From NCBI RefSeq assembly GCF_029893235.1, contig NZ_JARXWE010000019.1, forward strand, positions 1 through 54,845: a stretch of DNA of 54,845 nucleotides. Reading direction: 5' to 3'. The position numbers and the translations under genes are program-made. Of this stretch, positions 33,201 to 42,500 are shown in pieces; position 1 is the first letter of the stretch, and every line of letters starts with the position of its first letter. The notes under the pieces were generated by a model. It was not told the origin of the DNA. It saw only the letters and a program-made list of their open reading frames with translations, and ran no database searches. The DNA comes from Dysgonomonas sp. PH5-45 (GTDB taxonomy: Bacteria; Bacteroidota; Bacteroidia; Bacteroidales; Dysgonomonadaceae).

Positions 33201-34577
33201 ATGATTAAGTTTTTCTTTAAAATCTCTCTTGCTTTACTCATATTTGGAGGCAATATACCTGCTGTTTCGGCTCAGGATAATGTGATAGACCAGATTATAT
33301 GGGTGGTGGGCGACGAAGCTATATTCAAATCGGATGTAGAAGGTATGAAATTGCAAATGCAGAGAGACAGAGAACACTTCGATGGTGACCCTGATTGCTT
33401 TATACCCGAACAGTTGGCCATGCGGAAACTATATCTACATCAAGCCAAGCTTGACAGTATAGATGTACCGGCAAGTGCTGTTACGAAAGAAGCCAATAGA
33501 CAGTTGGGCGATTGGATAACGATGGCCGGATCGAAAGAAAAACTTGAAGAATATCAGGGTAAACCGATAGTTGAAATCAGGGAAGAACTTAAAACAGTGA
33601 TAAGGGAAAGAGAAATAATTAAAAACGCGCAGAGAAAGCTTGTGGGGGCAGTAACCCTCACGCCATCCGAAGTTCGCCGTTATTATGATGATCTTCCTAA
33701 AGATAGCTTGCCTTATATACCTACCACCGTTGAGGTGCAGATAGTAACGCTGGAACCTAAAATACCCCAATCGGATGTAGATGAGGTTAAAAATAGGTTG
33801 CGCTCTTTTACCGAGCAGATAAATAAAGGCGAAACAACCTTCAGTACCTTGGCTTTGATATATTCGGAAGATACGGAATCGGCCAAGAAGGGCGGTGAAC
33901 TTGGATTTAGCGGACGTGCCGAGCTTGTTCCCGAATTTGCTAATGCAGCCTTTGCCTTGACCGACCCCACTAAGGTGTCTAATATTGTAGAAACGGAGTA
34001 TGGTTACCACATAATGCAACTGATAGAAAGACGAGGCGACAGGGTGAATGTACGCCATATCTTATTGAAACCAAAAGTACCACAGGAAGAAATAAATAAA
34101 AGTTTGGCTCGTATGGATACTGTCTTAACGGACATAAACGCAGGAAAAGCCACTTTCGAAGAAGCTGCCTTTTTTGTATCGCAAGACAAGACTACCTACA
34201 ACAACAAAGGTTTGATGGTGAATCAGGATCATTATGATGCAATAAATGGCGGAACGGCTAAATTTACAATGGACGCGCTTCCTCCCGAAATAGCCAAAGA
34301 GGTGAACAATATGAAGGTTGGCGAGGTATCAAAACCTTTTGCTATGCTCAATAAAAACGGAAGAAGTATAGTAGCCATGATAAAACTTCGTCAACGCACA
34401 GAAGGGCATAAGGCAAACATATCGGACGACTATCAGATGATGAAAATGATTGTCGAAAACCGTAAAAGAGATGAAATACTGCAAAAATGGCTGCAAAATA
34501 AAATTAAAGATACCTATATCTGGATTAGCGAAGATTGGCGTAACTGCGATTTTCAGTTTGATGGATGGGTTAAATAA
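33201..34577 (+). CDS. SurA-like periplasmic peptidyl-prolyl isomerase
   Basis: The 458-residue protein has a signal peptide (FFFKISLALLIFGGNIPAVS, cut before QDNVI), a SurA-type N domain (DQIIWVVGDEAIFKSDVEGM at about 29-48), and two parvulin domains: about 170-285 (VEVQIVTLEPK ... GGELGFSGRAELVPEFA ... GYHIMQLIE) and about 290-400 (VRHILLKPK ... with a less conserved end). A C-terminal helix closes it. SurA escorts unfolded outer-membrane proteins to the assembly machinery. The second rotamase domain lacks the GYHI end, so it may bind peptide without catalysing. It precedes the OstA-like gene by 48 bases. Confidence 0.9.
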   Translation: MIKFFFKISLALLIFGGNIPAVSAQDNVIDQIIWVVGDEAIFKSDVEGMKLQMQRDREHFDGDPDCFIPEQLAMRKLYLHQAKLDSIDVPASAVTKEANRQLGDWITMAGSKEKLEEYQGKPIVEIREELKTVIREREIIKNAQRKLVGAVTLTPSEVRRYYDDLPKDSLPYIPTTVEVQIVTLEPKIPQSDVDEVKNRLRSFTEQINKGETTFSTLALIYSEDTESAKKGGELGFSGRAELVPEFANAAFALTDPTKVSNIVETEYGYHIMQLIERRGDRVNVRHILLKPKVPQEEINKSLARMDTVLTDINAGKATFEEAAFFVSQDKTTYNNKGLMVNQDHYDAINGGTAKFTMDALPPEIAKEVNNMKVGEVSKPFAMLNKNGRSIVAMIKLRQRTEGHKANISDDYQMMKMIVENRKRDEILQKWLQNKIKDTYIWISEDWRNCDFQFDGWVK

Positions 34578-34625
34578 TTATTTTTTTAGATACACAGGCA
34601 AAATAAATTACCTCGAAAACAAATA

Positions 34626-36278
34626 ATGTTGAAACAACAGTATAAAGGTCTTAATAAGAGGCACAGGTTTCGTATTTTAGGATTCCTGTGCCTGCTTATT
34701 CTTTGTGTTTCTATACAGGCTCTGATTCAGACCAGCCCGCAAATTCCGATAAAACCTGTTGCACCCGTCGCTCCGGCCAATAAAAAACTGATAAAACATA
34801 AGGCCGATTCGTTGTTGTTGCGCGAAGGTTTCCCTCCCATTATATTGCTCTACAACGTGGTTTTGGCGCACGAGGGGGTTGTAATGAATTGCGATAGCGC
34901 TTACTTAGACAGAGAAAATAATACATTCGAGGCATTTGGCGATATCAAGGCAACACAAGGAGATACTCTTTTTATGTACGGAAAGTATTTGCATTACGAT
35001 GCTAATACGCAACTGCTGAAGATAAGGCGTGATGTACGTCTGGAAAACGCACGCGATTTGGTGTTGATGACCGACAGTTTGAATTACGACCGTCTGGCAA
35101 ATTTTTGTTATTATTTTGATGGCGGGGTTGTTGTTGACTCGGTAAACGAATTGACTTCTTTTTGGGGGCAGTACGAACCAGCGCTTCATCTGATAACCTT
35201 CAACGATAGTGTGAGGCTTACAAATCCGAGGTTTGTATTGAGATCCGATACTTTAATGTACCATACCGAAACCAAGATTGCCACTATTATGGGGCCATCG
35301 GTTATAGAATCGGATAGTGGAACCATTTATACAAACAGGGGGTGGTATAACACCATCACCGACGAATCGTTGTTGCTGGGACGTTCGCTTATCGTTAACA
35401 AGGAAGGGAATATGACCCTGACGGGCGATTCCATCTTTTACAACAAGCGCGAAGGTTTTGGCGAGGTTTTTGGCAATGTGTTTATGCAGGATACCACCAA
35501 ACGGGTTATACTTGGCGGAGATTATGTTTTTTATAATGAACTGACCGATTTCGCTTTTGCAACCGATTCGGCCTATTGTATAGAATATTCGCAGGGCGAC
35601 AGCTTGTATCTGCATGGCGATACATTGAAGTTAGTGACAGACTCTGTTTACCGGAAAATGCACGCTTACAACAATGTGCGTTTTTTCCGTTCGGATATAC
35701 AGGGCGTGTGCGACTCCATGTTTTTCAGTACAAAAGATTCTGTTCTGTATTTGTATGACGATCCTGTTTTGTGGAACGAGAGCTTCCAACTTTCGGGCGA
35801 TACGGTTGAGGTGTATATGAACGACAGCACAATAAGGAAAGCCTTGGTGAAAGAGTCGTGTTTCGGTATAGAACAGATTGATTCGCTGCATTTCAATCAG
35901 CTGAAAGGAAATCTTATCACCGTCAATTTTGACGAAGGCAATATACATGATATATTGGTTGAAGGAAATGCCGAGTCTATATATTTCACGAAAGAGAAAT
36001 CGGGCTCTTTGCTCCGAAACCGAACGGAAAGTAGTTTCTTGCTGCTCGAATTTAAAGAAAAGAAATTTGACCGGGGTCGGGCTTGGGGAGGCGACTCTAA
36101 TGGCGAAATAGGCCCTCTGCATTTATTTGACTCATCAGCTTTCAGGCTGAGGAATTTTCAATGGTTCGATTACCTGCGTCCACTCAACAAAGACGATATA
36201 TTCAGGAGAGTAAGAAAAAAATCGGGAAGCGAACAGCCCCGTATTTCAGGCAAATTCAGAGATACAGACAACGATTAA
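34626..36278 (+). CDS. OstA-like LPS-transport protein
   Basis: The 550-residue protein has an N-terminal hydrophobic segment (about 18-36, FRILGFLCLLILCVSIQALI) and then repeated beta-strand units of the OstA/LptA jellyroll type: CDSAYLDRENNTFEAFGDI (about 95-113), GKYLHYDANTQLLKIRRDV, LTSFWGQYEP, YTNRGWYNT, GDSIFYNKREGFGEVFGNV. These match the OstA-like family of Bacteroidota, related to the periplasmic bridge LptA and the N domain of LptD that carry lipopolysaccharide to the outer membrane. It is longer than LptA (about 180 residues) and lacks the LptD barrel. It is next to SurA-type foldases, which assist LptD assembly, consistent with an envelope cluster. mutL begins 20 bases after the stop. 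Confidence 0.88.
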   Translation: MLKQQYKGLNKRHRFRILGFLCLLILCVSIQALIQTSPQIPIKPVAPVAPANKKLIKHKADSLLLREGFPPIILLYNVVLAHEGVVMNCDSAYLDRENNTFEAFGDIKATQGDTLFMYGKYLHYDANTQLLKIRRDVRLENARDLVLMTDSLNYDRLANFCYYFDGGVVVDSVNELTSFWGQYEPALHLITFNDSVRLTNPRFVLRSDTLMYHTETKIATIMGPSVIESDSGTIYTNRGWYNTITDESLLLGRSLIVNKEGNMTLTGDSIFYNKREGFGEVFGNVFMQDTTKRVILGGDYVFYNELTDFAFATDSAYCIEYSQGDSLYLHGDTLKLVTDSVYRKMHAYNNVRFFRSDIQGVCDSMFFSTKDSVLYLYDDPVLWNESFQLSGDTVEVYMNDSTIRKALVKESCFGIEQIDSLHFNQLKGNLITVNFDEGNIHDILVEGNAESIYFTKEKSGSLLRNRTESSFLLLEFKEKKFDRGRAWGGDSNGEIGPLHLFDSSAFRLRNFQWFDYLRPLNKDDIFRRVRKKSGSEQPRISGKFRDTDND

Positions 36279-36298
36279 ACGGTTAAAAATGCTCCGCG

Positions 36299-38131
36299 AT
36301 GAGTGATATAATACATTTATTACCCGATTCAATAGCCAATCAGATTGCGGCAGGTGAAGTTGTGCAACGACCTGCTTCGGTGGTGAAGGAGTTGGTCGAA
36401 AATTCGATCGATGCAGGAGCTACATCTATACAGATACTAATAAAAAATGCAGGGCGTACCTCTATTCAGGTGATAGACAACGGAAAGGGTATGTCCGGAA
36501 CAGATGCCCGCATGGCGTTTGAACGACATGCCACATCAAAGATAAGCAGGGCCGAAGATTTATTCGCATTGCATACGATGGGCTTTCGGGGCGAGGCTCT
36601 TGCCTCGATAGCAGCCGTGGCGCATGTTGAAGTACGTACCCGGCGGGGGGAGGACGAGATAGGCACTTGCATTTCGGTGGTAGGCTCGAAGGTCGAATCG
36701 CAAGAAACTATCGCATGCTCTTCCGGTACGGTTTTTTCGGTGAAGAACCTGTTTTTTAATGTTCCGGCACGCCGTAAGTTTCTGAAATCGAACGAAACAG
36801 AGAAACGCCATATCCTTACAGAGTTAGAGCGTATTGCTCTTGTGAATCCGGAGATAGAATTCCTGTTTGTAGACAATGATATTGAAGCATTCCGCTATCC
36901 GGCTTCGAACCTGAAACAGCGGATAATAAATGTTATAGGCAAAGGGCAAAACCAACATCTTATACCTATCGAAATAGAGACATCGCTGGTTAAGATTTAT
37001 GGTTTTGTGGGTAAACCCGAATCGGCCCGTAAGTCTAAAGCTTTGCAATATTTCTTTGTAAACGGACGCTATATGCGCCACCCCTATTTTGGCAAAGCTG
37101 TAACAACGGCTTTCGAACACTTGATTTCGGTGGGTGAGAACCCAAATTACTTTATTTATCTTGAGGTCGATCCGCAGACCATAGATGTAAATATACATCC
37201 CACAAAAACCGAAATCAAGTTCGAGAACGAGCAGCCTATCTGGCAAATCTTACAAGCCACCATAAAAGAAGCTTTGGGTAAGTCGAACGAGGTTCCCAGC
37301 ATAGACTTCAATACGAGCGATGCGATAGACATCCCCGTGCACGACCCTTCGCGGTATGCACCTCCTCCCAGAGTGAATGTAGACAGGTCTTACAATCCGT
37401 TTAAACCTTCGGCTGCCGGGCAAGCTTCTTATCGGCGTCCGGATTTGGATTGGAATACATTTTACCGGGGTTTGGAAAAAAATGAAGAAGCGAATGCTTC
37501 GGACGAAACCTTTCCGTCTGACAATATATTTCAAAAACAAAATACCGCCGATAATGTACAGCAGGAGGGGCAGGCGATACATTACCAATACAAAAACCGT
37601 TATATACTGACTTCCATCAAGTCGGGACTGATGCTTATAGATCAGCACCGGGCTCATGTAAGGATTTTGTTCGAGCTGTTCCTGATGAACATCCGACAAA
37701 ACAGGGGAGTTTCGCAAAGGGTATTGTTTCCTGAAATTGTGGAGTTTTCGCCGTCAGAATCGGCTATGATTCCTTATCTGATGGACGATTTTGAAGCCGT
37801 AGGCTTCGATTTAAGCAATATGGGAAATAATGCGTATGCCATAAACGGGATACCTTCCGAATTTAAGAGTGTGAATGCTACGGATTTGCTACACCGGATG
37901 ATAACCAGTAGTATCGAAACCGGCAGCGATGCGAAGGACGAAATACAGGAATCATTAGCTCTATCTATGGCCTATGCAGCGGCTATTCCTTATGGCCAGC
38001 GGTTGGCACAAGAAGAAATGTCGGATATCGTGGACAGATTATTCGCTTCGGCTATATACAAACATACCCCCGACGGAAAAACGATAATAACAACCCTTGC
38101 TGACGATTATATAGATAAACTATTCAGATAA
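36299..38131 (+). CDS. mutL: DNA mismatch repair protein MutL
   Basis: The 610-residue protein has the GHKL ATPase N terminus: ELVENSIDAGATSIQI (about 30-45), DNGKGM near 59-64, TSKISR, and TMGFRGEALASIAAV (about 91-105). A linker rich in charged residues spans about 345-425 and a C-terminal dimerisation domain ends the protein. MutL links mismatch recognition by MutS to strand removal. The endonuclease motif DQHAxxExxxxE is degenerate: residues 448-459 read DQHRAHVRILFE, with valine where the metal-binding glutamate is expected; the usual cysteine/histidine CPHGRP motif near the end is also absent (HTPDGK). It therefore may lack nicking activity. It is the last gene of the envelope run, 20 bases after the OstA-like gene. 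Confidence 0.95.
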   Translation: MSDIIHLLPDSIANQIAAGEVVQRPASVVKELVENSIDAGATSIQILIKNAGRTSIQVIDNGKGMSGTDARMAFERHATSKISRAEDLFALHTMGFRGEALASIAAVAHVEVRTRRGEDEIGTCISVVGSKVESQETIACSSGTVFSVKNLFFNVPARRKFLKSNETEKRHILTELERIALVNPEIEFLFVDNDIEAFRYPASNLKQRIINVIGKGQNQHLIPIEIETSLVKIYGFVGKPESARKSKALQYFFVNGRYMRHPYFGKAVTTAFEHLISVGENPNYFIYLEVDPQTIDVNIHPTKTEIKFENEQPIWQILQATIKEALGKSNEVPSIDFNTSDAIDIPVHDPSRYAPPPRVNVDRSYNPFKPSAAGQASYRRPDLDWNTFYRGLEKNEEANASDETFPSDNIFQKQNTADNVQQEGQAIHYQYKNRYILTSIKSGLMLIDQHRAHVRILFELFLMNIRQNRGVSQRVLFPEIVEFSPSESAMIPYLMDDFEAVGFDLSNMGNNAYAINGIPSEFKSVNATDLLHRMITSSIETGSDAKDEIQESLALSMAYAAAIPYGQRLAQEEMSDIVDRLFASAIYKHTPDGKTIITTLADDYIDKLFR

Positions 38132-38166
38132 CTATTTGCTGATACTCACCTTTTTACAAGAAAAGA

Positions 38167-39309
38167 ATGATAGAAGTTGATAAAATACCATCTCCCTGTT
38201 ACGTAATGGAAGAAGAGTTGCTCAGAAGCAACCTTTCCCTTATAAAACATGTAAAAGAAGCAGCCGGTGTAAATATTATATTGGCTTTCAAAGCTTTTGC
38301 TTTGTGGAAGTCGTTCCCCATAATAAAGGAATATATTTCCTGTTCAACAGCCAGTTCGGTATTTGAGGCACAATTGGCTTACGAAGAAATGGGGAATCCG
38401 GCGCATACCTTTTCGCCGGGATATACTGCCGATAATTTTCCTGTATTTATGAAATACAGTAGCCACATAACATTCAATTCGCTAAGTCAACTGCAACGGT
38501 TTTACCCGATGGTTGCGGAATCGGGCAAAAAAATATCGTGCGGGCTGAGAATTAATCCTGAGTTTTCGGAAGTAGAAACCGATTTGTATAACCCATGCGC
38601 TCCCGGTTCGCGGTTCGGTGTGATTGCCGACCAATTGGGCGATATTTTGCCCGAAGGGGTGGAGGGGCTGCATTTTCATACTCTATGCGAATCTACCTCA
38701 TACAACCTTGAAAAGACTTTGACGGCAGTAGAGGAACGCTTTGGACATCTGCTCAAGCAAGCCAAATGGCTTAACATGGGAGGGGGGCATTTAATGACCC
38801 GGAGCGACTACGAAGTAAACCACCTGATTTCGTTGCTTAAAGGTTTCAGGCAAAGGTATCCTAATCTGGAAGTGATAATGGAGCCCGGTAGTGCTTTTGT
38901 TTGGCAAACAGGGACGCTTGTTTCGACGGTTATTGATATCGTGGAAAACCGGAGTATAAAAACCGCGATTGTAGACGTGTCGTTTGCTTGTCATATGCCC
39001 GATTGTTTGGAAATGCCATACAAGCCACGTATACGGGGGGCGTATCAAGAGCCTGTTTGCAATAAGCCGACTTACCGCATAGGAGGTAATAGTTGTTTGA
39101 GTGGCGATTTTGTGGGGGAATGGTCGTTCGACGAACCATTACTGATAGGCGATAAAATTATTTTTGAAGACATGATACATTACACAACAGTAAAGACAAC
39201 CATGTTTAATGGTATTTCGCATCCTGCCATTGCCCTGTGGACAAAAGAGAATAAACTGGAAATATACCGCAAATTCGGGTACGAAGATTACAAAAACCGT
39301 ATGTGCTGA
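38167..39309 (+). CDS. nspC: Carboxynorspermidine decarboxylase
   Basis: The 380-residue enzyme is a fold-III, PLP-dependent decarboxylase of the alanine racemase/ornithine decarboxylase group. Features: PLP lysine 42 in LAFKAFALWKSF, YISCSTASSVFEAQLA (about 57-72), LRINPEFSEVETDLYNPC (about 125-145), EGLHFHTLCES (about 167-177), the GGGH turn near 203-206, and FACHMPDCLEMPYKP near 275. These match NspC, which decarboxylates carboxynorspermidine or carboxyspermidine in the polyamine route used by many Bacteroidota to make spermidine or norspermidine. Its usual partner, carboxynorspermidine dehydrogenase, is not in this window. It starts 35 bases after mutL and may be cotranscribed. Confidence 0.93.
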   Translation: MIEVDKIPSPCYVMEEELLRSNLSLIKHVKEAAGVNIILAFKAFALWKSFPIIKEYISCSTASSVFEAQLAYEEMGNPAHTFSPGYTADNFPVFMKYSSHITFNSLSQLQRFYPMVAESGKKISCGLRINPEFSEVETDLYNPCAPGSRFGVIADQLGDILPEGVEGLHFHTLCESTSYNLEKTLTAVEERFGHLLKQAKWLNMGGGHLMTRSDYEVNHLISLLKGFRQRYPNLEVIMEPGSAFVWQTGTLVSTVIDIVENRSIKTAIVDVSFACHMPDCLEMPYKPRIRGAYQEPVCNKPTYRIGGNSCLSGDFVGEWSFDEPLLIGDKIIFEDMIHYTTVKTTMFNGISHPAIALWTKENKLEIYRKFGYEDYKNRMC

Positions 39310-39581
39310 TTTTAATTTGCAGATACGTGTATTTGTTTGTACAAGCCATTTTTGCAAATTAAGAAATCGCTAATTCAAGAATTCATAACTTAAAAATTAG
39401 AGTGCTTTTAGTTTTTTTTGTACTTTGCGTTCTGAAACTATATAAATTTTAATCCGGATATTAATACTATTTCAAAATTTGTTAAAGACAAATTGTATAC
39501 ACTAATCCTCTAATGTGTAAAGAACACAGATACTAAATTTTTTGTAGAACACTATCTATATATTTTCTAATTAATTTTTAT

Positions 39582-42500
39582 ATGAAAAAACTATTACTAA
39601 ATTTTTTGATGCTATTTTGCGGAGTCTTGGTAGCATCAGCGCAGAGTCCCCTTCTCTCCTTTACCACGGAAGCTGAAGGTGAGATTAGTGTGACCATAAA
39701 AGGGTCGGGTGGAATAAAGATTGATCCGGGTGATGGAACATTGTCAGAAGAGATAAGATTGCCTTCTGGGTTTGGTGGTCCTGCTACACCAATCAAAATT
39801 ACTCCTGTGGGAACGAAACAAGTAACGATTCATGCTGTGGATCTTGTTGCAGATCCTATTTCAATGTCAACTATTAACATAAGTGACGCACAACTTACGT
39901 CAATAGATTTGTCAAAAATTCCGGCAAATATCGCAGCCAATATAATTGATCTAACAGTTAAATCGAATCCTAAATTGACATCTCTTGATGTAAGTAATTT
40001 GACAGAACTGTGGTATTTAACCTGTGATGATAATGCGCTAACAACTCTTGATGTCTCTAAGCACAAAGGAGGATTGACTACTCTTTCTTGTAGCAATAAT
40101 CAGTTAACATCATTGATTTTTGATGTTGAACCTTATGAATATTTAAACAAAGTAGTATGCAGTGGTAACAATCTTAAATTTAGTACATTGCATCCAAAAG
40201 CTACAAGCTGGACTACTTATACTTATCAACCACAGAATGATGTTGTGATAGCAGAAAAGGCTAATAAGGTAGATTTGAGTTCTGAAGCTGTTGTTTCGAG
40301 CGTGAACACAGTTTACTCATGGTTTCTAGAAAATGGTACGGCTCTTGTAGAGGATACAGATTACAAGGTAGCAGGTGGTATCACTACTTTCCTTAAAGAG
40401 CAAAGCAGTAAAGTATATTGCCAGATGACAAACACTGCATTCGGCGACCTTACATTGAAAACAACGTTGACAGAAGCGGAAGCAGAGGCTCCTCTTGGCG
40501 ATCCTGTTCTTACTTTTACCACAGAGTCGGATGCTGCTATATCAATAAGCACAAGCGTACTTTCAAAAGGATTTGTGAAGATTGACGCCGGTGATGGTAA
40601 TGTATATGACAAGGAGCTTAAAACATCAATGATGGGCAATACATTTACTGTAACTCCAGTAGGTACAAAAGAAGTGAAATTCTACTCGGATACAACAAAA
40701 ATAATTTCACTTACTTTGAGTAATGTGCAACTTACTTCGGCTGATATATCAGGATTGACAGAGTTAACAACATTAACAATACGCTTGAATCCAAAACTGA
40801 CTAGTTTGGATATGTCAAACCAGGCAAAACTGAAATATTTATTTGTTAATGGTAATGGATTGACAGAACTTGACCTTACCAATAATGTAGCCCTAGAGAA
40901 TATGACAGTGAACGATAATAAATTGACTTCTATTATTTTGGGTGGCGATGCTTATCCTGGTTTGTGGAAACTGGTTGGTGGAAACAACGAATTATCATCG
41001 TTGGATTTCACTAAATTAGGAGCATTGACAAATGTAGATCTTTCAAACAATAAGTTTAAGTTCAGTACTCTTCCTGTAAAAGGGTCAGCATGGACAAACT
41101 ACGTTTATCAGCCACAGGCAGTAGTTGGAATAGCAGAAAGCGGAAGTAAAGTTGACTTAAGCTCAGAAGCTGTTGTTTCGAGCGTGAACACAGTTTACTC
41201 ATGGTTTCTAGAAAATGGTACGGCTCTTGTAGAGGATACAGATTACAAGGTAGCAGGTGGTATCACTACTTTCCTTAAAGAGCAAAGCAGTAAAGTATAT
41301 TGCCAGATGACAAACACTGCATTCGGCGACCTTACATTGAAAACAACGTTGACAGAAGCGGAAGCAGAGGCTCCTCTTGGCGATCCTGTTCTTACTTTTA
41401 CCACAGAGTCGGATGCTGCTATATCAATAAGCACAAGCGTACTTTCAAAAGGATTTGTGAAGATTGACGCCGGTGATGGTAATGTATATGACAAGGAGCT
41501 TAAAACATCAATGATGGGCAATACATTTACTGTAACTCCAGTAGGTACAAAAGAAGTGAAATTCTACTCGGATACAACAAAAATAATTTCACTTACTTTG
41601 AGTAATGTGCAACTTACTTCGGCTGATATATCAGGATTGACAGAGTTAACAACATTAACAATACGCTTGAATCCAAAACTGACTAGTTTGGATATGTCAA
41701 ACCAGGCAAAACTGAAATATTTATTTGTTAATGGTAATGGATTGACAGAACTTGACCTTACCAATAATGTAGCCCTAGAGAATATGACAGTGAACGATAA
41801 TAAATTGACTTCTATTATTTTGGGTGGCGATGCTTATCCTGGTTTGTGGAAACTGGTTGGTGGAAACAACGAATTATCATCGTTGGATTTCACTAAATTA
41901 GGAGCATTGACAAATGTAGATCTTTCAAACAATAAGTTTAAGTTCAGTACTCTTCCTGTAAAAGGGTCAGCATGGACAAACTACGTTTATCAGCCACAGG
42001 CAGTAGTTGGAATAGCAGAAAGCGGAAGTAAAGTTGACTTAAGCTCAGAAGCTGTTGTTTCGGATGTGAACACAGTTTACTCATGGTTCTTGAAAGATGG
42101 TACAGCATTAACTGCAGATACAGATTATAAGGTAGCAGGTGGTATCACTACTTTCCTTACCGCGCAGACAGACAGTGTATACTGCCAGATGACAAACACA
42201 GCATTCGGCGATCTTACATTGAAAACAACGTTGACAGAAGCGGAAGCAGAGGCTCCTCTTGGCGATCCTATCTTTGCCTTTACCACAGAATCGGATGCTG
42301 CTGTATCAATAATCACAAGCGTACTTTCAAGTGGATTTGTGAAGATTGATGCCGGTGACGGAAATGTATATGAAAAAGAGCTTAAAGCATCATTCCAAGG
42401 TAATACATTTACTGTAACTCCAGTAGGTACAAAAGAAGTGAAATTCTACTCGGATACAACAAAAATAATTTCACTCACAATGGATAATGCACAGCTTACA

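Noticed and set aside
40284-42047. CRISPR-like repeat
   Set aside because: The repeat is 882 bases, in frame and coding; no short repeats with spacers are present in the window.
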